DNA of 64,000 nucleotides, taken from the NCBI RefSeq assembly GCF_019112525.1, contig NZ_CP077800.1, positions 3,720,001 through 3,784,000 on the forward strand, in the 5' to 3' direction. Shown piece by piece: positions 8,484-16,296 of the stretch; the stretch's first letter is position 1, and each line of letters opens with the position of its first letter. Made by a program: the position numbers and the translations under genes. A model generated the notes under the pieces. That model was not told the origin of the DNA. It did not search any database and was given only the letters and a program-made list of their open reading frames with translations. This DNA comes from Modestobacter sp. L9-4. Lineage in GTDB: Bacteria; Actinomycetota; Actinomycetes; Mycobacteriales; Geodermatophilaceae.

Positions 8484-8963
8484 TCAGGCGAGCCGGGCGC
8501 GCAGCAGCTCCTCCTCCTTGCGGAGCACGACGGCCATCAGCTCGCGGACGGCGTTCTCCGCCTGCCGGCCGACCAGCGGCGCGTCGACCCGGACGTCACC
8601 GGTGATCGTCGCGCGGGTGCCGCCGGCCTCGGGCCGCAGCCGCCGCTCGCCGGTCACCCGCACCTCCCGGCCGAAGACCTCCGACTCGACGTCCAGCGGC
8701 GAGCGGTGGCCGCCCTCGCCGTCCGACGTCCAGGTGGAGCGCTCGACGACGGCGACCGCGGACCCGACGAAGCGGGCGAAGACCGGCGGGATGCCGGCGG
8801 TGGGCGCCGACAGCCGGGTGGTGGTGGCGTGACCGGTGACCGTCACCTCCTGCACCTGGGCGTTCAGCGCCGCGGCGCGGTCCCGGAGGAACTGCTCGTC
8901 GGTGAGGACGGCGAGCACGGCGTCGGGGGAGGCGGGGTAGCTGACGCTGGAGTCGAGGGGCAC
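8484..8963 (-). CDS. DUF2505 family protein (SRPBCC-like fold)
   Basis: A 159-residue protein of the DUF2505 family found in actinobacteria. It begins with a SVSYPASPDAVLAVLTDEQF segment typical of START/SRPBCC-type hydrophobic-pocket proteins. The C-terminal helix is NAVRELMAVVLRKEEELLRA. A small hydrophobic ligand is likely but unknown. It is probably co-transcribed with the hypothetical gene at 8071. Confidence 0.8.
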   Translation of the reverse strand: MPLDSSVSYPASPDAVLAVLTDEQFLRDRAAALNAQVQEVTVTGHATTTRLSAPTAGIPPVFARFVGSAVAVVERSTWTSDGEGGHRSPLDVESEVFGREVRVTGERRLRPEAGGTRATITGDVRVDAPLVGRQAENAVRELMAVVLRKEEELLRARLA

Positions 8964-8999
8964 GTGCTCATCCTCGGCCGGACGGCGCCGGCCTGCCGG

Positions 9000-9257
9000 T
9001 CAGCGCTGCTCGCGCAGGTTCCAGGCCCGGGTCAGGAGCTTGCGGGCCTCCTCGACGGCGGCCTCGGCCTGGCTCTGCGCCTGCGCGGCCAGGTCGCCCA
9101 GCCGCAGGGACGCCTGCTGCTCGCCGTGGGCGGTGGCGTGGTGCTCCCGGCACAGCGACGTGCCCTGGTACGAGGTCACCGCCGGGCGCTCCTCGTCCTG
9201 GGCCAGGCAGGAGCTGCACCACCCGAGCGGGCGGGGGACACGGTTCTTGTCAGCCAT
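9000..9257 (-). CDS. Small protein with CxxC...CxxxH zinc-finger-like pattern
   Basis: An 85-residue protein whose first half has CSSC and then SLCREHH, a spacing compatible with one bound zinc. The second half is a predicted amphipathic helix (DLAAQAQSQAEAAVEEARKL). Family not recognised. The ATG at 9257 fits the start of the conserved-looking part. It is 36 bases upstream of the DUF2505 gene on the same strand. Confidence 0.6.
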   Translation of the reverse strand: MADKNRVPRPLGWCSSCLAQDEERPAVTSYQGTSLCREHHATAHGEQQASLRLGDLAAQAQSQAEAAVEEARKLLTRAWNLREQR

Positions 9258-9364
9258 GCCCGGAATGTAGATCGACGGCGACCCGGTCACCTCCGGTCGC
9301 CCGGCGCCTCGCACCCCACCGGCCTGCTGTCCCGCCGGCGGACGGGGACTGCGCGTGGGCGTGC

Positions 9365-9880
9365 TCAGTCCTCCCGGTGGAACCCGAACGGGTAGGCGTC
9401 CAGCCGGGCGCGCTCGAACATCCCGCGGATCTCCTCGCGCTGACCGGCGCCGGTCCGCAGCGGACTGCGGGTCTTCAGCACCCGGGCGCTGGGGCGGGCC
9501 GTCCCGACGACCTGCTGCGCGACGAGCCCGACCGCGAGGACGACCTCCAGGTGGGGGTGCAGGGCGATGGCGCGCTTGAGGTACTTGGCGCCCCGCGCCT
9601 TGTCGTCCGCGGTGAGCGGTCGGTCCAGGCCGCAGGGGATGGCGTTCCACCAGGACCACATCCCGGGCTCGAAGCCGGCTCCCTCGAGGATGCCGGCCCA
9701 CTTGCCGGTGACGTCGTCGTCCGGTGCCCCGATGTTGCGGCCCTCGGGGAAGGCGGGACCGCCCTCCTCGACGACCAGGATGCGAGCGGTCACGGCGTCC
9801 TGCGCGGCGTAGGCGTAGACGGTCCCGCCCGGGTAGGCAGCTGCAGCCTCGGCGGCGAGCTCGTTGATGGCGTCGGTCAT
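9365..9880 (-). CDS. Uracil-DNA-glycosylase-like protein
   Basis: A 171-residue protein resembling the UDG-like superfamily. ILVVEEGGPAFPEGRNIGAP stands where family members bind the base, WSWWNAIPCGL resembles the conserved xxWNxxP strand, and VVLAVGLVAQQVV matches the later core strand. Typical catalytic motifs are not clear enough to claim DNA-repair activity. It is divergent from the first GAF-ANTAR gene, with 211 bases between them. Confidence 0.65.
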   Translation of the reverse strand: MTDAINELAAEAAAAYPGGTVYAYAAQDAVTARILVVEEGGPAFPEGRNIGAPDDDVTGKWAGILEGAGFEPGMWSWWNAIPCGLDRPLTADDKARGAKYLKRAIALHPHLEVVLAVGLVAQQVVGTARPSARVLKTRSPLRTGAGQREEIRGMFERARLDAYPFGFHRED

Positions 9881-10091
9881 GGCACGCAGGCTCTCACCTC
9901 GTCGACGTGGGACGCCGCCCGGCGTCGGGTGGATGGGAGGGTGGGACGGCAGCGTCGCCAGGGGCCGTGCGGGGCTGTCGGCGGGGTACCTGACCCGGAC
10001 CCGGTCGGGGACGCGACCAGGGACCGAGGTGGGCGATGGACACCGGACACCCGGACCGCACGTCGGGTCCGCACCCGGCTCGGCGCCGGTC

Positions 10092-10919
10092 GTGAGCGTC
10101 GGGGGCAGGCCGGCGTCGCGGGTCGCCGACGTGCTGGGCCTGGTCCTGACGCGCGCCGACCGGCTCGGCTGGCCGGACGCACTCGTCGAGGACTGCAGCC
10201 GGGCCCTCGGGGCTGCCGGCGTGGGACTGGCGGTGGGCGACTCCGGTGGCGCCCTGGCCGTGGTGGCGGCGACCGAGGGCCTGGGCCGGGCGGGGGAGGA
10301 CCTCCAGTACACGCTGGGCGAGGGCCCCGGCCGGCTGGCCTCGGCCACGGGCCGGGTGGTGCACAGCCCGCACCTGGGATCCGACGCCCGCTGGGCGCTG
10401 TACGGCCGCGAGGCGGCCTCGCTAGGCATCGGGGCGGCGTTCAGCGCGCCGTTGCAGGTGGGGGCCGTGCAGCTCGGGGTGCTGGACGTCCACTGCAGGC
10501 AGCCGGGGGACCTGTCGCCGGACGGGCTGGCGACGCTGCACGCGCACGCGGGGGCGGCCGTCGCCGTCCTCCTGGTGCTGGCCGACGGCGACGACGTGAC
10601 CGGGCCCGCGGCGGACGTCGCCGAGCTGGTCGACGTCCGGCCCGTGGTGCACCAGGCCGCGGGGATGGTCGCCGTGCAGCTCGACGTCCCGCTGGGGACG
10701 GCGCTGGTCAGGCTGCGGAGCGCCGCCTTCGCCTCCGGCCGCCGGCTGAGGGACGTGGCGGAGGACGTCGTGGCCCGCCGCGTCCGCTTCGACGACACGG
10801 ATCTGGGCATGGTGGGTGCCGGGGTCATCGAACGAGGTCACGCGGCACGGCAGGGCGCGGACGGTGACCGGCACCAGCCCGACGGGGGAGAAGACCCCGA
10901 TGAGAGGCGACTCGGATGA
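10092..10919 (+). CDS. GAF-ANTAR RNA-binding regulator
   Basis: About 275 residues. The N-terminal GAF domain (LEDLQYTLGEGPG-like segment, then AAFSAPLQVGAVQLGVLDVH) is followed by a C-terminal ANTAR domain (VVHQAAGMVAVQLDVPLGTA, then SGRRLRDVAEDVV). ANTAR domains bind paired hairpins in RNA and act as antiterminators. The start is uncertain: GTG at 10092 gives a clean GAF start, and GTG at 10029 is an in-frame alternative. Its stop overlaps the ATG of the next GAF-ANTAR gene by 4 bases. Confidence 0.8.
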   Translation: MSVGGRPASRVADVLGLVLTRADRLGWPDALVEDCSRALGAAGVGLAVGDSGGALAVVAATEGLGRAGEDLQYTLGEGPGRLASATGRVVHSPHLGSDARWALYGREAASLGIGAAFSAPLQVGAVQLGVLDVHCRQPGDLSPDGLATLHAHAGAAVAVLLVLADGDDVTGPAADVAELVDVRPVVHQAAGMVAVQLDVPLGTALVRLRSAAFASGRRLRDVAEDVVARRVRFDDTDLGMVGAGVIERGHAARQGADGDRHQPDGGEDPDERRLG

Positions 10920-11632
10920 ACACGCGTGAGGACCTGATCGCCGACTCGTTCGTCGAGCTGGCCGACTCCCTGGTGACGGGGTTCGAGGTGACCGACTTCC
11001 TCGACCGCCTGGTCCTGCGGGCGGTGGGGCTGCTCGACGCCGACGCGGCCGGCATCATGCTGGCCGACGCCCAGGGGGAGCTGCAGGTGCTGGCGGCCAG
11101 CTCGCACGACGTCCGGCTGCTGGAGCTCTTCGAGCTGCAGGGTGACTCCGGTCCCTGCCTGGACAGCTTCCGCACCGGTGAGTCGGTGACGCCGCCGGAC
11201 CTGGCGGCGATGCGCGCCTCCTGGCCAGCGTTCAGCGCGCGCGCCGAGGCGGCGGGCTACCGGTCGGCCCAGGCCGTGCCCATGCGCCTGCGCGACCAGG
11301 TGATCGGCGCCATGAACGTCTTCCGGGTCACCGAGGGCGCGCTGGTGGGCAGCCAGCTCAAGCTGGCCCGGGCGCTGGCCGACGTGGCGTCGGTCGCGTT
11401 GATCGCCGAGCGCACGATCTCCGCGCGCGCGGTGGTGGCCGACCAGTTGCAGGAGGCGCTGAACAGCCGGGTCGTGATCGAGCAGGCCAAGGGCATGCTC
11501 GCCGAGCGCACCGGCATCGGGGTGGACGAGGCCTTCGTGCAGATGCGGGACCACGCCCGGCGCAACGGCCTCCCCCTGCGGGACGTCGCAGCCGCGGTCG
11601 TCGAGCAGCGAGGTCGCCCGCCCCGGCGGTGA
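10916..11632 (+). CDS. GAF-ANTAR RNA-binding regulator (second of a tandem pair)
   Basis: A 238-residue protein. An N-terminal helix is followed by a GAF domain (LQVLAASSHDVRLLELFELQ, GDSGPCLDSFRTGE, VPMRLRDQVIGAMNVF) and an ANTAR domain (SRVVIEQAKGMLAERTGIGV, NGLPLRDVAAAVV). It is a canonical actinobacterial GAF-ANTAR protein. Its ATG lies in the ATGA overlap with the preceding paralogue, so the two are co-translated and may form heterodimers (inferred). A STAS gene follows 127 bases later. Confidence 0.9.
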   Translation: MNTREDLIADSFVELADSLVTGFEVTDFLDRLVLRAVGLLDADAAGIMLADAQGELQVLAASSHDVRLLELFELQGDSGPCLDSFRTGESVTPPDLAAMRASWPAFSARAEAAGYRSAQAVPMRLRDQVIGAMNVFRVTEGALVGSQLKLARALADVASVALIAERTISARAVVADQLQEALNSRVVIEQAKGMLAERTGIGVDEAFVQMRDHARRNGLPLRDVAAAVVEQRGRPPRR

Positions 11633-11759
11633 GGTCGGCGTCCCCGGACCGGTCCTCGATCGGCGCCGGGACTGTCCACGCCGGGCGTGCGGCGCTATCG
11701 TGACGTCGCACTCCAGGTGGCCCCGGACCCGGCGACCCTCACGACCGAGGGGAAGCGCC

Positions 11760-12452
11760 ATGTCAGGACGTTGCACCACCGCCTTCTACGCCGAGGACCT
11801 CTGCGTCCTGACGGTCGTGGAGCGACTCGTCACGCCGGGACGCGTTGTCCTCACGGTGGTCGGGGACGTCGACCACTCCACGTGCGGGCTGCTGGACGGG
11901 GCGCTGACCCGTACCTGGGAGGCCCGGCCCAGCGCGGTCTCGATCGACGTGCGGCAGACCCGGTTCCTCAGCGCCGGTGGTCTGCGCGCCCTCCTGCTGG
12001 CCAGCCGGACGGCGCAGCTGCGCGGGGTGCCGCTCACCCTGCAGGCCACGCCCGGTCTGGTGACCCGGATGCTGGTGCTCGTCGGGCTCGCGGGCCGGCT
12101 CGAGCCCGGTGACGAGGACGAGCAGGACGACGAGGACGGCGCCGTCGCAGCCGGCCCGCCGGGTCCCCACCGCGCCCTCCACCTGGTCGCCCGGCTGCCG
12201 ACGGGACGGCGGACACCGCGGGAGCCCGGCGTCCTGGGCTGTGCTCGGTCCGGACCGGGGTCGCGGTGTCCGACCGGGCCGGCCACCCCGGCGCCGCTCC
12301 GGACCGCCCCCTGCCGTGAGGACGCGCGTCGGCCGGTGAGCCGGCGCCGCCGCCCGGGCCCTGACCCCGCCCGGGCAGCAGCGCCGGTCAGGAGAAGTGG
12401 GGCGGGTGGGGCTCGAACCCACGACCCAGGGATTATGAGTCCCGTGCTCTGA
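11760..12452 (+). CDS. STAS-domain protein (anti-sigma-antagonist-like) with C-terminal run-on
   Basis: Residues 1-117 form a STAS domain: VVLTVVGDVDHSTCGLLDGA, then AVSIDVRQTRFLSAGGLRAL, then LQATPGLVTRMLVLVGLAGR. The ATG at 11760 has GAGGGGAAG upstream. Family members are usually 100-130 residues; here the frame stays open for another 113 low-complexity Arg/Pro/Gly residues and stops only inside the tRNA gene on the opposite strand (TGA at 12450). The tail is probably non-functional or the result of a lost stop or frameshift. Where SpoIIAA-type antagonists have FMDSSGL, this protein has FLSAGGL, so the phospho-accepting serine is Gly. Confidence 0.75.
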   Translation: MSGRCTTAFYAEDLCVLTVVERLVTPGRVVLTVVGDVDHSTCGLLDGALTRTWEARPSAVSIDVRQTRFLSAGGLRALLLASRTAQLRGVPLTLQATPGLVTRMLVLVGLAGRLEPGDEDEQDDEDGAVAAGPPGPHRALHLVARLPTGRRTPREPGVLGCARSGPGSRCPTGPATPAPLRTAPCREDARRPVSRRRRPGPDPARAAAPVRRSGAGGARTHDPGIMSPVL

Positions 12453-12471
12453 CCGGCTGAGCTACCGCCCC
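12398..12471 (-). tRNA. tRNA with CAU anticodon (elongator Met, or Ile2)
   Basis: A 74-nt cloverleaf. The acceptor stem GGGGCGG/CCGCCCC is perfect and the discriminator is A. D arm GCTC/GAGC, anticodon loop CTCATAA and T arm GTGGG-TTCGAGC-CCCAC are all present. The anticodon stem CGGGA/TCCCT has a C-T mismatch at 27-43. No CCA is encoded. It lacks the initiator-tRNA pattern. Elongator Met is favoured, but Ile2 (lysidine-modified) cannot be excluded by eye. Confidence 0.9.
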
Positions 12472-12781
12472 AGGCGTCCACGCTAGCGTTGGCGGGGGAG
12501 CGGCCGTCGAGGGACTCCGCCGCTGCCCGACAGGTGGACGATCCCGGGTGGATCCGTCCACGTGTCGCACCAAGATCGTCGCTGAGCTGCGGGAATGCCC
12601 GCCTCGCTGGACCACTGGCGTCCCAGTCGTCTCATCCACACCAGTGCGGGCTGGCGCGACCGGGTCATGATCCGGCAGACTCACCCTGGTCGCTCTGAGA
12701 GCCGCCGAGGTACGTGAGCAGTCCACCGCACGACAGGTCCGTTGGGGAAGACGGAGTCAGTCGAGTCGATGGAGGTGCGCC
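12472..12781. other. Gene-free stretch upstream of tRNA and DUF3145 gene
   Basis: About 310 bases without a credible gene. It must hold the tRNA promoter (read leftward) and the DUF3145 promoter (read rightward). I see only short inverted repeats such as GTGGACG/CGTCCAC near 12534-12561 and no clear promoter boxes. Confidence 0.4.
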
Positions 12782-13282
12782 GTGCAGCGACGGTCAACCC
12801 AGGGTGTCGTCTTCGTGCACTCGTGCCCGAAGGCTCTCTGCCAGCATGTCGAGTGGGCGCTCGAGCGCGTCGTCGGCGCGCCGGTGTCCCTGTCATGGGC
12901 TGACCAGCCCATGGCGCGCGGTGCCTACCGTGCCGAGGTCGCCTGGACGGGCGCCCCCGGGACCGGGGCGAAGCTGGTGGCTGCCCTCAAGCAGTGGCCG
13001 ATGCTGCGCTTCGAGGTCACCGAGGAGGCCAGCCACGGCAACGACGGCGAGCGCATGTCCTACGTGCCCGGCCGCGGTGTGCACCGCTCCCCGGTGAGCG
13101 CGAACGGCGACCTCGTCATCAGCGAGCAGCAGCTCCGCCACCTGGCCGCCACCGCGAACTCGGTCGAGGCCTTCCGGCACGGTGTCGACGCCCTGCTGGG
13201 CTCCGCCTGGGACGAGGACCTCGAGGCCTACCGCCACGCCGGCGACGCCGCCCCCGTCACCTGGCTGCACCAGGTCGTCTGA
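12782..13282 (+). CDS. DUF3145 family protein
   Basis: A 166-residue conserved actinobacterial protein that starts QRRSTQGVVFVHSCPKALCQ and contains PMLRFEVTEEASHGNDGERM, both marks of DUF3145. The GTG at 12782 has GGAGGTGC upstream. Function unknown. As I recall, its genes are usually found next to type II fatty-acid synthase clusters, as here, where it converges on accD across a 171-base region of stacked hairpins. Confidence 0.88.
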   Translation: MQRRSTQGVVFVHSCPKALCQHVEWALERVVGAPVSLSWADQPMARGAYRAEVAWTGAPGTGAKLVAALKQWPMLRFEVTEEASHGNDGERMSYVPGRGVHRSPVSANGDLVISEQQLRHLAATANSVEAFRHGVDALLGSAWDEDLEAYRHAGDAAPVTWLHQVV

Positions 13283-13343
13283 GGAAGGACCCCACTGCCC
13301 CCCACGCCACGCTCCGCGCGGCGCGGGTCCCTGCAGCGGGGCC
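13283..13343 (+). repeat. Post-stop structured element, copy A
   Basis: Begins right after the DUF3145 stop with GGAAGGACC. Outer stem: 13287-13298 pairs with 13333-13343 (bulged A, one mismatch). Inner stem: CCCACGCC with GGCGCGGG. One of six related elements in the window (others at 16236, 26917, 27507, 38928, 47891). Likely a terminator family. Confidence 0.75.
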
Positions 13344-13345
13344 GG

Positions 13346-13375
13346 AGGTCCACCACGTGCTGCCGTGGTGGACCT
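13346..13375. terminator. Hairpin between convergent genes
   Basis: A perfect 12-bp stem AGGTCCACCACG/CGTGGTGGACCT with a 6-base loop, located 2 bases after structured element copy A. Confidence 0.7.
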
Positions 13376-13387
13376 GCACCACGGACA

Positions 13388-13422
13388 GCGGCCCGGCCCC
13401 CTCCGCAGAGGGGCCGGGCCGC
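13388..13422. terminator. Strong GC hairpin between convergent genes
   Basis: A perfect 13-bp stem GCGGCCCGGCCCC/GGGGCCGGGCCGC with a 9-base loop, 31 bases from the accD stop. It probably ends transcription of the fab-accD operon on the minus strand, and perhaps also of DUF3145. Confidence 0.75.
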
Positions 13423-13453
13423 GTCGCGTTCTGGGCCCTCTCCGGGCCCGGTG

Positions 13454-14866
13454 TCACAGCGGGATGTTGCCGTGTGCCCCGCGCCCGGACGGCGCCTCGG
13501 TCAGCGCGGCCACCAGCCGGCGCTTGGTCTCCGACGGGTCGACGACGGCGTCCACGACACCGATCTCCATCGCCCGGTTCACGCCGCCGGCGATCCGCTC
13601 GTGCTCGGCGGCCAGCTGCGCGTGCAGCGCCTCGCGCTCACCGGGCTGCGCCGCGGCCAGCTTCTTGCGGTGCAGGATGCCCACGGCGGCCTTGGCGCCC
13701 ATCACGGCCACCTCGGCGCCCGGCCACGCGAACACCGCGGTCGCGCCCAGCGAGCGGGCGTTCATCGCGATGTAGGCGCCGCCGTAGGACTTGCGGGTCA
13801 CCAGCGTCACCCGCGGCACCACGGCCTCGGCGAAGGCGTGCAGCAGCTTGGCGCCGCGGCGGACGACGCCGTCCCACTCCTGGCCCACACCCGGCAGGTA
13901 GCCCGGGACGTCGACCAGCACGACCAGCGGCACCCCGAAGGCGTCGCACATCCGCACGAACCGGGCCGCCTTCTCCGCCGACGCGGAGTCCAGGCAGCCG
14001 CCCAGCCGCAGCGGGTTGTTGGCCACGACGCCCACGGTGCGCCCGGCCATCCGGCCCAGCGTGGTGATCACGTTGGGGGCGAAGCGCGGGTGCAGCTCCA
14101 GGCCGGGGCCGTCCAGCACCGCGGCGACCAGCGGCTTGACGTCGTAGGCGCGGTTGCGCTGCTCGGGCAGCAGGCTCATCAGGTCGGCGGTCGGCTCGCC
14201 CTCGGCGGGGGAGAAGCTGCCCTGGGCGGCGAGCAGGTCGACCGCCGTCCGGGCCGTCTCCAGCGCCTCGGCCTCGCTCTCGGTCACCACGTGGACGACG
14301 CCGGAGCGGCGGCCGTGGGTGTCGGGGCCGCCGAGCTGCTCCTGGTCGACGTTCTCGCCGGTGACCGAGCGGACGACGTCCGGGCCGGTCACGAAGACCC
14401 GCCCGGCGGGGCTCATGATCACCAGGTCGGTGAGCGCGGGACCGTAGGCGGCGCCGCCGGCGGCCGCACCCAGGACGACGGAGATCTGCGGGATGCGCCC
14501 GGAGGCGCGCACCATCGCGGCGAAGACCTCACCGACCGCGTGCAGGGCGACGACGCCCTCGGCCAGCCGGGCACCGCCGGAGTGCCAGATGCCCACGACC
14601 GGGACCCGCTCGCGCAGCGCGGCGTCGATGGCGTCGACGATGTGCCGGCACCCGTCCAGGCCCATCGCCCCGCCCATGATCGTGGCGTCGGTGCAGTAGG
14701 CGATCGCCGGGGAGCCGGCCACGGTGCCGCGGGCGGCCAGCACGCCGGACGTGTCCCGGGCGGCGAGCAGCTGCAGCGAACCGGCGTCGAAGAACTGCTC
14801 GAGGCGGTGCTCGGGGTCCCGCGGGTCGACGGTCGCAGCGGGCGGATCGGCGTGCACGGTGGTCAT
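13454..14866 (-). CDS. accD: Acyl-CoA carboxylase carboxyltransferase (beta) subunit, AccD6-like
   Basis: A 470-residue carboxyltransferase that moves CO2 from biotin to acetyl-CoA (or propionyl-CoA) to make malonyl-CoA for fatty-acid synthesis. Two crotonase-like halves are visible: the N-half oxyanion region GIWHSGGARLAEGV and GAAAGGAAYGPALTD, and the C-half VDVPGYLPGVGQEWDGVVRR and TRKSYGGAYIAMNARSLGA. The biotin carboxylase/carrier partner is not in the window. It is last in the fabD-fabH-acpP-fabF-accD operon, the place held by accD6 in mycobacteria. The ATG at 14866 has CTGAGGAGC upstream. A strong hairpin separates it from fabF. Confidence 0.9.
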   Translation of the reverse strand: MTTVHADPPAATVDPRDPEHRLEQFFDAGSLQLLAARDTSGVLAARGTVAGSPAIAYCTDATIMGGAMGLDGCRHIVDAIDAALRERVPVVGIWHSGGARLAEGVVALHAVGEVFAAMVRASGRIPQISVVLGAAAGGAAYGPALTDLVIMSPAGRVFVTGPDVVRSVTGENVDQEQLGGPDTHGRRSGVVHVVTESEAEALETARTAVDLLAAQGSFSPAEGEPTADLMSLLPEQRNRAYDVKPLVAAVLDGPGLELHPRFAPNVITTLGRMAGRTVGVVANNPLRLGGCLDSASAEKAARFVRMCDAFGVPLVVLVDVPGYLPGVGQEWDGVVRRGAKLLHAFAEAVVPRVTLVTRKSYGGAYIAMNARSLGATAVFAWPGAEVAVMGAKAAVGILHRKKLAAAQPGEREALHAQLAAEHERIAGGVNRAMEIGVVDAVVDPSETKRRLVAALTEAPSGRGAHGNIPL

Positions 14867-14892
14867 GAACTGCTCCTCAGAGCGGGAGGGAG

Positions 14893-14922
14893 CGGTCCGG
14901 GCCCCGGTGGGGGCCCGGACCG
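14893..14922. terminator. Intra-operon hairpin between fabF and accD
   Basis: A perfect 13-bp stem CGGTCCGGGCCCC/GGGGCCCGGACCG with a GGTG loop. Lying between two co-directional genes, it may partly terminate or protect the upstream mRNA. Confidence 0.6.
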
Positions 14923-14942
14923 GACTGGTGGGTCGGGGGCCG

Positions 14943-16184
14943 CTAGGCCTTGGTGAAGACCACGGCCATGTTGTGGCCGCCGAAGCCGAACGAGTCGTTG
15001 AGGACGGCGTCGAAGCTGGCCTTGCGGGGCTCGCCGCGGACGATGTCCAGCGCCTGCACGGCCGGGTTGTCGTCGAGGTCCTCGAGGTTGGCGGTGGCCG
15101 GCACGACCTGGTCGCGCAGCGCGAGGATCGCGAACACCGACTCGAGCGCACCGGCGGCACCCAGCAGGTGACCGGTCTGGCTCTTGGTGGCGGTGACCAG
15201 GGTGTGGTCGCCGATCGCGTCGTGGATGGCGGTGGCCTCGGCGGTGTCGCCCAGCGGCGTGGAGGTGGCGTGGGCGTTGACGTGGCCGATGTCGGCGGCG
15301 GTCAGCCCGGCGTCCCGGATGGCGGCGCCGATCGCGCGGGCCGCACCCTCGCCCTCGGGGTGCGGGGCGACCAGGTCGTAGCCGTCGGAGGTGCCGCCGG
15401 CGCCGGCGAGCCGGGCGTAGACCTTGGCGCCGCGGGCCTGGGCGGCGTCGGCGCGCTCGAGCACGAGCGCGGCCGCCCCCTCACCCAGGATGAAGCCGTC
15501 GCGGCCCTTGTCGAAGGGGCGGGAGGCGCGCTCGGGCTCGTCGTTGCGGGTGCTCATGGCGCGCATGGCGGCGAAGCCGGCCATGGGCAGCGGGTGCACG
15601 CAGGCCTCGGTGCCGCCGACGACGACCATGTCGGCGCGGCCGAGCCGCAGCAGGTCCAGGCCCCAGCGGATGGCCTCCGCACCCGAGGCGCAGGCGCTGA
15701 CCGGGGCGTGCACGCCGGCGCGGGCGCCGACGGCCAGCCCGACCGCGGCGGCCGGGCCGTTGGGCATGAGCATCGGGATGGTGAAGGGGGAGACGCGCTT
15801 GGGCCCCTTCTCCTCCAGGATGTCGTCCTGGCCGAGCAGGGTGAGCGCGCCGCCGATGCCGGTGCCGAAGACCACGGCGATCCGCTCGGGGGCGACGCCG
15901 GAGTCGGCGCCGGCCGCGTCGCGCCAGGCCTCCTCGGCGGCGACCACCGCGACCTGCTGGCTGCGGTCCAGCCGGCGGATGCGCACCCGGTCGAGGGTGT
16001 CGGCGGGCTCGCTGGAGAGCCGGGCGACGAGCTGGGCGGGGAACTCCTTGACCCAGTCGTCGGTGATCCGGGTGACCCCGGACCGGCCGGCCAGCAGTGC
16101 CTCCCAGGTGGAGGCCACGTCGCCACCGAGGGGCGTGGTGGCGCCGAGCCCGGTGACGACGACATCGGCGGTGGGCGTGCTCAT
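14943..16184 (-). CDS. fabF: Beta-ketoacyl-ACP synthase II (KasA/FabF)
   Basis: A 413-residue condensing enzyme that elongates acyl-ACP with malonyl-ACP. Catalytic triad: Cys in PVSACASGAEAIRWG, His in NAHATSTPLGD and His in KSQTGHLLGAAG. The N-terminus VVVTGLGATTPLGGDV and the C-terminal NDSFGFGGHNMAVVF are typical. The ATG at 16184 has AGGAAGGAACG upstream. Only one KAS II gene is present, unlike the kasA-kasB pair of mycobacteria. It lies between acpP and accD. Confidence 0.95.
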   Translation of the reverse strand: MSTPTADVVVTGLGATTPLGGDVASTWEALLAGRSGVTRITDDWVKEFPAQLVARLSSEPADTLDRVRIRRLDRSQQVAVVAAEEAWRDAAGADSGVAPERIAVVFGTGIGGALTLLGQDDILEEKGPKRVSPFTIPMLMPNGPAAAVGLAVGARAGVHAPVSACASGAEAIRWGLDLLRLGRADMVVVGGTEACVHPLPMAGFAAMRAMSTRNDEPERASRPFDKGRDGFILGEGAAALVLERADAAQARGAKVYARLAGAGGTSDGYDLVAPHPEGEGAARAIGAAIRDAGLTAADIGHVNAHATSTPLGDTAEATAIHDAIGDHTLVTATKSQTGHLLGAAGALESVFAILALRDQVVPATANLEDLDDNPAVQALDIVRGEPRKASFDAVLNDSFGFGGHNMAVVFTKA

Positions 16185-16235
16185 GGGACGTTCCTTCCTG
16201 GGACTGACTGGCCGGACGGCCTGGTGAGGTGTTTC

Positions 16236-16294
16236 GGCCACCTCTCAGGGGCCCGCGCCGAGCGTGCGAGGCGTGGGGGGAGAGGTGGTCCTTC
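16236..16294 (-). repeat. Post-stop structured element, copy F (minus strand)
   Basis: Starts two bases after the acpP stop (minus strand) with GAAGGACC. Outer stem GG(A)CCACCTCTC/GAGAGGTGGCC is fully paired although its sequence differs from the other copies. The conserved CCCCCCAC and GGGCCCCT blocks are present. It lies inside the fab operon between acpP and fabF. Confidence 0.75.
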
Positions 16295-16296
16295 TA

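Noticed and set aside
12489..12698. Short open frame between the tRNA and DUF3145 gene
   Set aside because: No ribosome-binding site, no recognisable family and uneven composition.
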